Assembly (NCBI GenBank): GCA_963652365.1
Contig: CAVJTH010000007.1
Location: 28,731-92,730, forward strand
Length of the DNA stretch: 64,000 bases
From: Hallerella sp963652365
GTDB taxonomy: Bacteria; Fibrobacterota; Fibrobacteria; Fibrobacterales; Fibrobacteraceae
Direction of reading: 5' to 3'
Shown here: piece after piece, positions 7,938-16,211 of the stretch
How the letters are laid out: every line of letters begins with the position of its first letter
How positions within the stretch are numbered: position 1 is the stretch's first letter
Position numbers and translations under genes: made by a program
Notes under the pieces: model-generated
Told to the model about the DNA's origin: nothing
What the model saw: only the letters and a program-made list of their open reading frames with translations
The model's database searches: none

Positions 7938-10337
7938 ATGAAAACGATTCGAACCGCTATTTTTGCGACTGCGTTTGGAATTTTGACCGCCTGCTCGGAC
8001 GACCCGTCCCGTGCCGAAGAAGAACCGCTTCTCTCTTCGGACTCCGACTGGAACGAGGCATCTTCGAGTTCGTCCATCTCTTCGGGAGCGGAAAAAGAAG
8101 CCAGCAGTTCGAGCGAAGAAGTGCGTTGCGATGCTTTCTGGCAGGGAAATTCCACAATCCTTGTCAATGAAATCTTGCCCGGAAATATTGATTGGCTGGA
8201 TGACCAGGGAGAGGATCCTGGCTGGGTGGAACTTTACAATTCGTCGGCCGAACCCGTATCCCTTCGCGGTCTCGCCCTGGTCAAGGAAACCTCTAGCCCG
8301 CGGAAATGGGTCTTTGGCGACGATACGATTCCGGCGAACGGTTTTCGCATCGTCTTCGCTTCCAAGCGAAATCTGCCCACTCCCCTTGCAGGCGAAGATT
8401 CCGATTCCCTGCATTTCCGTTCCCACACGAGCTGGAAGCTGAAGGATTCCGGGGGAAGTCTCTTCTTGATCGGCGAAAACTGCGGCGTTCTCGATTCGGT
8501 TTCGTATCCGGCTCTTGACGCGGGCGTAAGCTGGGGAAAGACTCCGGACGGATGGAAGTACTTCTCCTCGCCGACTCCGGAAGGGGACAATGCGAAAAGC
8601 CGCGGATTCGAAGGCTTTGTGTCGTCCCCCGTATTTGAAAGCAGCGGAGGATTTTACAGGGACTCCGTCGTGCTTGCGCCGCCATCGGCGGAGAACGGTG
8701 CGGTTGTCCGTTGTACGTTCGACGGTTCCGCGCCAAGCGATTCAACGGAAGAAATGCGCGACGTCAAGATCTTGAAGCAGAACACGGTTGTGCGCTGTGC
8801 CGCCTTTCTAGACGGCCTGATTACGAACAAGGTAGTGACGAATACCTACTTTATCGACGAAACGGTGAAAATGCCCGTTGTCGCCATCAGCGTGGATTCC
8901 GTCTTTTTCAGAAAGCATTACGTACAAACGATGGCTTCTTCTCCAGGTTCCGCGGATCCGAACAAGACGGGACTTTTTGCCGACGTCGAACTGCCTGCCC
9001 ATGTGGAGTATTTTGCGGAAGGTAGCGAAAGCTCGGGAAAGGCCTGGGAATCGGATGCGGGAATCTCGCTCATGGGAAATTACAGCCGCCTGGAAGAGAA
9101 AAAGTCCGTCGCGATCAAGATGGGCGAAGAGTATCTTTCCGGATGGCTCGGCTATCCCCTGTTTGAAACCCGCAAGGCGACGAACAGCAAGTACAAGGCG
9201 TTTAACCTGCGAAACAACGGCAACCGTTTTGTCAGCGACTATATCGAGGATGCGGTGGGCGGCGCGATTCTCGAAGGCAGTGGCGTGGATTACCAGAGAA
9301 GCAGACAGGTCGTCGTGTTTTACAACGGGAATTACTGGGGCATTCACGACATGCGGGAACGTTTCAACAAGAACTTTGTCGAAACGAATTACGGCTACGA
9401 TGCCTCGTCGGTGAATTTTGTCAAGCACATCAACCGTACGGTGACGGCGAGCAACGGGACGACGGATGATTATGAAAGTCTTCTTTCGTTTGTGGCCCAG
9501 AGCGATCTTTCCGGGGAAAACAATGCGGCCTATGAACAGATCAAGGCGCAGATGGATGTCGGAAACTTTGCGGATTACATGGCGGCGGAAATCTACTCGC
9601 ACAACGGGGACTGGCCAAACAACAATGTCCGGGCGTGGAAAAGTCCGGAGCAGCCATGGAAATTCATGGTCTATGATTTGGATCACGGATACGACTGGAT
9701 GTGGGCGACTCAGGGATTTGACCAAAGTACAAACATGTTTGACTGGATCCGACAAGGCGGTTCCTATTCGGGAAAATGCTATTCCAGTACATCGGGAGAG
9801 TGCTTCCACACCTTGTATGTAAAGTTAATCCAGAATCCCGATTTTCGGCGACTGTTCATCAACCGTTCGGCGATGATGCTCGAAAACTACTTGAACGCGG
9901 CCAATGTCGAAAAGACGGTCGATGCGATGGTCCAAACCATCGATGCGGATGAAATGACGCGGGACTTGGAAAAATTCGAACAGACGAAACGCTACTACAC
10001 AAATTCGTGCGGCGGAGGGTTCAGCAAGTCCGGTTCGTGCATCAAGTCGTGGGCGGCAAGCCGCGATGGAACCGTCCATGACGAGTATGTCGAAGAGTTT
10101 GGGCTTGGCGAGGATCTTTCGGTTTCGATTGCCGCCCAGGGGAACGGTTCGGTAAGCCTGGAGGGGAAAATCCTTCCGAAAAGCTTTACCGGGAAGTTCT
10201 TTGGCGGTAATGCGATGGAACTGTCGGCAAATCCCGCTGCGGGAGCGAAATTCGTGTCGTGGGAGGATGGCTCGACGTCGAACCCGCGCCTCGTAAGCCC
10301 TGTTGACGGAGACTCCTTTGTCGCTCTATTTGAATAG
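7938..10337 (+). CDS. CotH kinase-family lipoprotein with LTD and repeat domains
   Basis: A 799-residue exported protein. The signal ends in lipobox LTAC, so it is probably surface or periplasm anchored. It is followed by a Ser/Glu-rich linker (about residues 35-65). Domains in order: a lamin-tail-like domain (about 72-195, with EDPGWVELYN), a chitobiase C-terminal-like module (about 229-305, with CTFDGSAPSDST), a CotH domain (about 313-690) and a divergent InlB-type beta repeat (about 725-799). The CotH part contains YWGIHDMRERFNKNFV and MVYDLDHGYDWMW, which carry the conserved acidic residues of atypical CotH kinases. I chose ATG 7938 because it has an upstream ribosome site and gives a clean signal peptide; 7917 is an in-frame alternative. 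Confidence 0.85.
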   Translation: MKTIRTAIFATAFGILTACSDDPSRAEEEPLLSSDSDWNEASSSSSISSGAEKEASSSSEEVRCDAFWQGNSTILVNEILPGNIDWLDDQGEDPGWVELYNSSAEPVSLRGLALVKETSSPRKWVFGDDTIPANGFRIVFASKRNLPTPLAGEDSDSLHFRSHTSWKLKDSGGSLFLIGENCGVLDSVSYPALDAGVSWGKTPDGWKYFSSPTPEGDNAKSRGFEGFVSSPVFESSGGFYRDSVVLAPPSAENGAVVRCTFDGSAPSDSTEEMRDVKILKQNTVVRCAAFLDGLITNKVVTNTYFIDETVKMPVVAISVDSVFFRKHYVQTMASSPGSADPNKTGLFADVELPAHVEYFAEGSESSGKAWESDAGISLMGNYSRLEEKKSVAIKMGEEYLSGWLGYPLFETRKATNSKYKAFNLRNNGNRFVSDYIEDAVGGAILEGSGVDYQRSRQVVVFYNGNYWGIHDMRERFNKNFVETNYGYDASSVNFVKHINRTVTASNGTTDDYESLLSFVAQSDLSGENNAAYEQIKAQMDVGNFADYMAAEIYSHNGDWPNNNVRAWKSPEQPWKFMVYDLDHGYDWMWATQGFDQSTNMFDWIRQGGSYSGKCYSSTSGECFHTLYVKLIQNPDFRRLFINRSAMMLENYLNAANVEKTVDAMVQTIDADEMTRDLEKFEQTKRYYTNSCGGGFSKSGSCIKSWAASRDGTVHDEYVEEFGLGEDLSVSIAAQGNGSVSLEGKILPKSFTGKFFGGNAMELSANPAAGAKFVSWEDGSTSNPRLVSPVDGDSFVALFE

Positions 10338-10388
10338 GGTTTCGGGAGCCTTTCCGAATCGGTTTCTTTCGGGAGTCTTCTGAATTTC

Positions 10389-10394
10389 TATAAT
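10389..10394 (+). promoter_or_regulatory. -10-like hexamer TATAAT, 6 nt before the hisA ATG
   Basis: A perfect TATAAT ends six bases before the ATG at 10401, with no Shine-Dalgarno between. The -35 region is poor. This fits a leaderless transcript starting at the A of the ATG. Confidence 0.45.
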
Positions 10395-10400
10395 ATCGGC

Positions 10401-11207
10401 ATGACCCTTTTTCGTCCATGCATCGACATCCACCAAGGAAAGGTCAAGCAGATTGTCGGCGGAACGCTTTCCGATGCCGAAACGCCCTTGACGCATTTTA
10501 CGAGCGAAAAGTCTCCCGACTATTACGCAGACCTCTATCGGCGCGACGGCTTGAAGGGTGGACATGTGGTCATGCTTGGAAAGGGCAATGCGGATGCGGC
10601 CAAGAAGGCGCTTGCCGCCTATCCGGGCGGTCTCCAGGTCGGCGGAGGAATCTGCCCCGGCAATGCGCAGGAATTTCTCTCTGCGGGAGCGAGCCATGTG
10701 ATTGTCACGAGCTGGATCTTTGACGGGGCGCATCTCGATGTGGAGAGGGTCAAGGAGCTTTCCCGGGTGGTCGGAAAAAAGAGGCTCGTTCTGGATCTGA
10801 GCTGTCGAAAAACGGAATGCGGATGGAACGTGGCGACGAATCGCTGGCAGACCGTTACCGATTCCGAAGTCTCCGAAAAACTTTTGGATACGCTGTCCGG
10901 CTATTGCGACGAATTTCTCGTCCATGCGGCAGACGTCGAAGGACTTTCGCGCGGAATGGACGAACCGCTAATCCGCTTTCTCGCGAAAAACAGCCCGATT
11001 CCCGTCACGTATGCCGGTGGCGCGCAAAGCGTTTCGGATCTTGCCCGGTGCAGCGAGATTTCCGAAGACCGCGTCGATTTGACGATTGGCAGCTCGCTCG
11101 ATATTTTCGGCGGAACGGGAACACGCTATGCGGATTGCGTCCAGTTCAACCGGGCAAGGCTTTTTTCCGCCGATCGAGCATTCGATACACGATTAGGCAC
11201 ACGATAA
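10401..11207 (+). CDS. hisA: Eukaryotic-type HisA isomerase (ProFAR isomerase)
   Basis: Histidine biosynthesis isomerase acting on the imidazole ribotide intermediate. It has a (beta/alpha)8 barrel but follows the fungal/plant HIS6 pattern rather than the usual bacterial HisA. Shared features are CIDIHQGKVKQIVGG at residues 7-21, LQVGGGI, VTSWIF, the catalytic strand LDLSCRKT, NRWQTVTD, FLVHAADVEGL, VTYAGGA and DLTIGSSLDIFGG. The catalytic Asp residues in CIDIH and LDLSC are present. The last 20 or so residues extend beyond the family's usual end, and the gene overlaps the convergent MATE gene by 62 bp. No other his gene is adjacent. Confidence 0.93.
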   Translation: MTLFRPCIDIHQGKVKQIVGGTLSDAETPLTHFTSEKSPDYYADLYRRDGLKGGHVVMLGKGNADAAKKALAAYPGGLQVGGGICPGNAQEFLSAGASHVIVTSWIFDGAHLDVERVKELSRVVGKKRLVLDLSCRKTECGWNVATNRWQTVTDSEVSEKLLDTLSGYCDEFLVHAADVEGLSRGMDEPLIRFLAKNSPIPVTYAGGAQSVSDLARCSEISEDRVDLTIGSSLDIFGGTGTRYADCVQFNRARLFSADRAFDTRLGTR

Positions 11208-12486
11208 CGGAAAACAGCGAGCCGATTGGCGCGGCAAGTCCCATCGGAGCGAGCGTCTCGGGAAAGTAGCGGGCGGCAAGCCATGTTCCCGGAACGCGAA
11301 AGAGGATGATGGAAAGCGCATTGTGGATAAACGAAATGAAGGAAAGGCCGCGGGCGCAGAAATATCCGCTGAAGCTGAAATGAACCGCGGCGACCAGGCA
11401 GTCGAGAACGTATGTGCGCAGATATTCCGTACCGTATCGGATTACGGCGACATCGTCCGTAAAGATTTTTAGAACCGGTTCCGAAATCCATTGGAAGCCC
11501 AGGGCAAAGACAGCTCCGAAACTCGCGGCGATACCGATTCCCGCCCAGAGCGTTCTTTTGGCCCGGAGCGATTCGCCTGCCCCGATGTTCTGCGCGGCGA
11601 TTGCCGAAACGGTCGAAAGCATCGAAGAAGGGACGAGGAACAGAAAGCAGATGATCTTTTCGACGATGCCGACCGCTGCGGCGATTTCGAGACCGCGGCT
11701 GTTGGCTATCATCGTGATGAAGAGGAAGGAAACCTGGATGAACCCGTCTTGCGCGGCGACCGGTGCCCCGATGCCGAGGATTCCGCGGAAAATGGTCTTG
11801 TTCGGGCGCAGATCACGCCGGGAAACCTGTACGCCGAACCGGGATTTTTTCGCGGCGACTAGCGAGACGATAACGCTCAGCGTCTGTGCAATGACCGTTG
11901 CGAGTGCCGCTCCTTCTGCCCCGAGGCGAAAATATCCGATGAACGCGTAATCCAGCGCGACATTGAAGAGACAGGCGACCGCGATAAAGTACATCGGATG
12001 CCTGGAATCCCCCATTCCGCGAAAGACGGAAGCGATGACGTTGTAGGCGACGATGAAGGGAATTCCGGCAAAGCACACCTGCAGATAGCGAACGGTTCCG
12101 TCGAAGGCTTCGGAAGGCGTCTTTAACAAACCGACGAGATCCTTGCAGAAAAAGAGCAGAAGCCCGGTGAGAAAAACGGAAAGGATTCCAAACAAGGTAA
12201 TCGTATTTCCGGTGATGCGCGAAACGCTCCGAAAGTTTTTCGCGCCGACCGCGCGTCCGACGAGAACGGTCGCTCCCATGGCAAGTCCGACGATGATGAC
12301 CGTCAGAAAATGCATCACTTGGCTTCCGACGGCGACCGCGGTTATCGCTTCGGCGCTTTCGAATTGCCCGATGATAAAGAGGTCGGCAATGCCGTAGAGC
12401 GTTTGCAGGAAATAGGAAATGAAAAAGGGAACAGAAAAAACGGCGATGTTCTTGAAAATTCCGCCTTGTGTCAAGTTGTATGGCAT
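11146..12486 (-). CDS. MATE family efflux transporter
   Basis: A 446-residue polytopic inner-membrane protein with about twelve predicted helices in two homologous halves. It resembles the DinF/NorM-type exporters that use a sodium or proton gradient to expel drugs or metabolites. Recognisable motifs include ADLFIIGQFESAEAITAVAVG near the N-terminus and MGATVLVGRAVGA. There is no clear Shine-Dalgarno; a TATATT lies 9 bp before the start codon. It is convergent with hisA. It follows the glycosyltransferase gene by 73 bp on the same strand, but its GC-rich codon use matches the core genome rather than the island. The substrate cannot be inferred. Confidence 0.9.
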   Translation of the reverse strand: MPYNLTQGGIFKNIAVFSVPFFISYFLQTLYGIADLFIIGQFESAEAITAVAVGSQVMHFLTVIIVGLAMGATVLVGRAVGAKNFRSVSRITGNTITLFGILSVFLTGLLLFFCKDLVGLLKTPSEAFDGTVRYLQVCFAGIPFIVAYNVIASVFRGMGDSRHPMYFIAVACLFNVALDYAFIGYFRLGAEGAALATVIAQTLSVIVSLVAAKKSRFGVQVSRRDLRPNKTIFRGILGIGAPVAAQDGFIQVSFLFITMIANSRGLEIAAAVGIVEKIICFLFLVPSSMLSTVSAIAAQNIGAGESLRAKRTLWAGIGIAASFGAVFALGFQWISEPVLKIFTDDVAVIRYGTEYLRTYVLDCLVAAVHFSFSGYFCARGLSFISFIHNALSIILFRVPGTWLAARYFPETLAPMGLAAPIGSLFSVIVCLIVYRMLDRRKKALPG

Positions 12487-12559
12487 AGTGCGCCAAATAT
12501 AGAAAAGCGGCTAAAAATTCGACGAAAGGCTTGTCGCCTTCTATGGGCGTGTCTGCATG

Positions 12560-13990
12560 CTATTTCTCGAATGCGTAAGCGGCGATTTGTCTGGCCGTTG
12601 AATGCTTGGCCTCTTCCATGCGGAAGATCCTGCTCAGTTTTTTTAGGCTTTGCAGGGATGTGTAGTCTTGCAAAATCTGGTTGATGAAATACCGCAAGCA
12701 TTTGGGCTTTATGTACTCGATATGGAATCGGTTCCTGATCCCGCAGTCTTCCAGTCGCAGGGCGTTGTCCATCTGGTCCTTTCCTAGCGGCAGCACCAAG
12801 AAGGGAACTTCGTAGTAGATGCATTCCTTGATCGTGGCAAGTCCGCCGTGAATGATGGCGCAGCTGTTCTTTTCTTCCTTTTCGGCGATTGCTTGAAGAA
12901 TTTGCCTTTGTGGGGCCCAGCCGCACACGGTTACGTTATCGTGCTCATCCCAGGGATTTTGGATAAGCGTCGATCCTACGCATAGAATCAGGTGATAACC
13001 TTTCATGTCCGATGACTGCATTGCGCTAATCATCGCCAAGAACAAGGACAATGCGCTTTCGGCATAGTCGAGCACCTGCGAACCGGCCGTCACATAGATA
13101 ATCTTGTCCTTGCCCAGAATTTCTTCCCATTGGATTCCCGAGGAATCGTCTTCGATGCCTTCCAGTTCCTTGGTGATGCAAGGTTCCCCATACGAGACCA
13201 GGTTCCCGTGAGAATAATGCGCATAATCGAATTCTTTAGGGCATGGAATATATTCGGGGAAGCTTCTTAGCGGTTCTACAAACTGTTCGGGTGTTATCCC
13301 ATAATCCTCCATGTATTCATCCGGGTCGCATTTATCGTTTGCCACCATGTTTATCAGTTTTCTTTGTTCGTCTGGCGTGAACGCCATTAAATTCTGTAAA
13401 GCGCGAGAGGCGGGATTTTCGCTTGGATGCCGAAGATACGTTGTGGAAATGGCGAATTTCGTCTTGCTTGTAAAGACGTCGGAATCGAATTTGTGATGGT
13501 AATAGACGATTAATGCTTCCAGTGCGGTGAAATACCCGGAAACCATCAAGTTCGGCTTGATTCTTTTCCATCTTTCCCTAAATTCGACCGCGTTCCTGTA
13601 CATGGCAGAATTTTTAGGAGCGCCGGCCTTGACGATGTTGTCCTTGTTGTCAAAGCCCGCATAGGCCAATGCCCATAGATGGTCCGTTTTCCATCGATTC
13701 CCGGGAGTTGTCCGGAATTCATTTGTATAGCCGGGAGGATAAATGGATTCCTTCGTATCTTCGGGGACATAGAAAATGCTGCTGTATTTAAAATCCGTCC
13801 CGTTCTTTTTATTGTAGGAAAGGATCAATTCCTCGCAATCGGCGATGCCCATGTATTCGATGTCAAATAATTTTTCATCTTTGGAATTCTTCATGGAATC
13901 CAGACAATCAGCCCATGCGAGGGTAGGGAGCCAGTGTCCCTGTTCTTTATAGACATCAGGCCAAAATAGAATTTTTTTAGGATTTGACAT
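12560..13990 (-). CDS. Family-1-like GT-B glycosyltransferase
   Basis: A 476-residue cytoplasmic-looking protein. The C-terminal half has the nucleotide-sugar-binding signature of UDP-glycosyltransferases: VCGWAPQRQIL, then CAIIHGGLATIKECIYYEVP and LPLGKDQMDNALRLED (roughly residues 355-415). The N-terminal acceptor domain begins ILFWPDVYKEQGHWLPTL, typical of a first GT-B Rossmann half. AGGAGC lies about 10 bases before the ATG. It starts 12 bp after the poly-Ser protein gene, so it is probably cotranscribed with it and with the Tc-like gene. The acceptor could be a metabolite, a lipid or a neighbouring protein; nothing in the sequence decides this. Confidence 0.8.
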   Translation of the reverse strand: MSNPKKILFWPDVYKEQGHWLPTLAWADCLDSMKNSKDEKLFDIEYMGIADCEELILSYNKKNGTDFKYSSIFYVPEDTKESIYPPGYTNEFRTTPGNRWKTDHLWALAYAGFDNKDNIVKAGAPKNSAMYRNAVEFRERWKRIKPNLMVSGYFTALEALIVYYHHKFDSDVFTSKTKFAISTTYLRHPSENPASRALQNLMAFTPDEQRKLINMVANDKCDPDEYMEDYGITPEQFVEPLRSFPEYIPCPKEFDYAHYSHGNLVSYGEPCITKELEGIEDDSSGIQWEEILGKDKIIYVTAGSQVLDYAESALSLFLAMISAMQSSDMKGYHLILCVGSTLIQNPWDEHDNVTVCGWAPQRQILQAIAEKEEKNSCAIIHGGLATIKECIYYEVPFLVLPLGKDQMDNALRLEDCGIRNRFHIEYIKPKCLRYFINQILQDYTSLQSLKKLSRIFRMEEAKHSTARQIAAYAFEK

Positions 13991-14002
13991 GATGCCTTGC
14001 TC

Positions 14003-16186
14003 CTATTTTAATGTTGCCATCCGGCTCGTGCCGTTTACGCGGACGATGTAGTTTCCCGGAGTCTGCAGCGTGATGCTTGTTGTTGGCCCGGCAAGCGGTT
14101 TGGAGGCGACCAGGTGACCAAGCGCATCAAAGATGCGGACTACGCCACCTTGCGCTTTGGACAATGTGACCGTCATGCCTTCCACCGCAAGATGGAACGA
14201 TGGCTGTACGGTTTTCCAGATAGCGTCCGGTTCTTTTGAGGAGGAACTGCTTCCGTTTTCTGAAGAAGAACTTGACGTGGTGCCGCTTGCTTTCTCGGAG
14301 GAAGAAGACATTGCGTCACTTGAAGATGATTCAACTGCCGAACTACTAGAAACGCTACTAGATGAAACTGTCAGCGCAGAGCTGGACGATGGATTGGATT
14401 CTGCTTCGGAACTGCTAGATTCTACAGGAGTTGAACTAGACGATTCAGCACTAGAACTACTCGACAACCCGTATTTCGAGTAAAATTCATCACAGGTTCC
14501 CTCGCTTACAAGAATCGGATAGCGTCCTTCGCAGTATTGCCAGATTCCGCTATCGTCGTCAAGACCGGCATTCGTGTTAAGAGTCTTTACAAAAGATTCG
14601 GATTGCATGACAGCAGTGGTTTTGCCGGTGGCATTGAATACGGAAGACGAATTATTATTAAGAATCGCTGAAACTGAATCATTAAGCAACGTTTTATCAA
14701 AATAACAATTGGAAATAGAACTAGAAGAACCACTTTTCCAAATCAAGCCTGCAGCGCTATAATATTGTCCTGCATAAAACGACCTACCGCTATAAAAAGT
14801 ACGAGTAGTATCATCTCCCAAAAGAATTATTCCATAGGAACTTGATATTTGACCGCCCAAGTATCCTGCTAACGATGCTATAGGAATCTCTCCGTTTTCA
14901 GCAAAGGCATCTACATAAAATGATTTTATTGATGTCAAACTATGACTGTTTGTTAGACTGGAATCGCTATAACCAACTATTCCCCCTATACTATAGGGGT
15001 TTGCGTCGTAGGCATTGTTTATGTAAACACTATCAATAGAAAGAGCCCCAAAAGATTCTTTTACTATTGCTTTATAAGATGTTCCTGCAACTCCGCCCAT
15101 AGTTAGACCATTTAAATATTCGTTTTCTGAAGCTGCATCTAAGTAAAGTGCCTTAACATGTAATGCAGACTGTACAGTATCTATTTTCCCGGAATAATTG
15201 TATCCCACTGTACCACCTAACCGTAGGTAATCACCGGTTTGGATGTTTTCTATTCTTAATTCCGTGTCGTAAATATTTTCAATAGTACCATTTATATATA
15301 TACTAATAACGCTTGCTCCATTTATTCCGGCAATTCCTCCAACATAGGTACGGAAATTTCCATACGTGCTATTCATATTATTTATTTGAACCTTTGCTGA
15401 ACTATTTCGAATTGTTCCTACATTTTCAGCCGCAATTCCGCCAATTCGTACATAATACACAACATTAGAATACTGTTTTTTACGACGAACAGATGTAATA
15501 GTCACTCTGCTTTTTGAAGAATCTATCGTTCCGAAGTTAACTACTGAAATACCGCCCAATGAATCTACTCCAGATGAATAATTATTATCAGCATCGTTTT
15601 CACAATGAGAAATAAAGCCGTTCTCTCTATTAAAATAGGCGATCCCTGCCCTGTAATTACCGGCTTTCGATATATTATTGCAATACATTATATTTCCATG
15701 ATTGTCATGAACGATTCCTTTTATCGCTAAACCATAATTATTTATATTTAATACGTTTCCTTTGTTTGAATAAATAATACTCGTCATTGAATCGGCTTGA
15801 AAATTGATATTTTTTACAATTCCACTCGTATTGAGATAACCAACAAAATAATCTCCATATATACCATAAATGGTATGCCCTGCGCCATCAATAACACCTG
15901 CAAACGAATGGGTTGAATCTTTTGATATTTGCGTCCACATTTGCTTAGATGTTGCAGAGGTGTCATCCATAAAAAAGAGATCGTTATCTAATACAGCATT
16001 TACAATTTGATCTTTATTGTTTACCTGATACGCAAACCACGCAAGTTCACTTGGACTTGTGATAACATAATATTCAACGCCGTCAATTTCCTTTGACGTC
16101 GGCTTTGAAGTAGAGCCGTCCCAGTCTTCGGCAAAGGCGCCTGTTACGATGCAGAGAGCTAGTATCGATACGAGTTTCTTTAACAT
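14003..16186 (-). CDS. Secreted beta-helix-like protein with poly-Ser linker and T9SS-like tail
   Basis: A 727-residue exported protein with a signal peptide at about 1-19, cleaved after GAFA. Residues about 20-570 contain repeated GGIA, GGTVGYN and GGIVGYSDS units separated by 25-60 residues, resembling GLUG-type repeats of bacterial adhesins and likely to form a right-handed beta-helix. A long linker of Ser runs with Glu and Val (about 575-650) is typical of Fibrobacter exported proteins. The last 75 residues, with VRIFDALGHLVASKPL and PGNYIVRVNG, resemble the C-terminal sorting domain of type IX secretion substrates. A GAGG ribosome site precedes the start, and the gene begins 25 bp after the TcA-like gene. 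Function is probably surface adhesion or binding, by inference. Confidence 0.75.
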   Translation of the reverse strand: MLKKLVSILALCIVTGAFAEDWDGSTSKPTSKEIDGVEYYVITSPSELAWFAYQVNNKDQIVNAVLDNDLFFMDDTSATSKQMWTQISKDSTHSFAGVIDGAGHTIYGIYGDYFVGYLNTSGIVKNINFQADSMTSIIYSNKGNVLNINNYGLAIKGIVHDNHGNIMYCNNISKAGNYRAGIAYFNRENGFISHCENDADNNYSSGVDSLGGISVVNFGTIDSSKSRVTITSVRRKKQYSNVVYYVRIGGIAAENVGTIRNSSAKVQINNMNSTYGNFRTYVGGIAGINGASVISIYINGTIENIYDTELRIENIQTGDYLRLGGTVGYNYSGKIDTVQSALHVKALYLDAASENEYLNGLTMGGVAGTSYKAIVKESFGALSIDSVYINNAYDANPYSIGGIVGYSDSSLTNSHSLTSIKSFYVDAFAENGEIPIASLAGYLGGQISSSYGIILLGDDTTRTFYSGRSFYAGQYYSAAGLIWKSGSSSSISNCYFDKTLLNDSVSAILNNNSSSVFNATGKTTAVMQSESFVKTLNTNAGLDDDSGIWQYCEGRYPILVSEGTCDEFYSKYGLSSSSSAESSSSTPVESSSSEAESNPSSSSALTVSSSSVSSSSAVESSSSDAMSSSSEKASGTTSSSSSENGSSSSSKEPDAIWKTVQPSFHLAVEGMTVTLSKAQGGVVRIFDALGHLVASKPLAGPTTSITLQTPGNYIVRVNGTSRMATLK

Positions 16187-16211
16187 TTTTTCCTCATGGT
16201 TTCACTGCGTT

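Noticed and set aside
14230..14460. Repetitive tract that might be a CRISPR or tandem repeat
   Set aside because: It encodes the poly-Ser linker of the secreted protein; repeats are codon-level and have no spacers.
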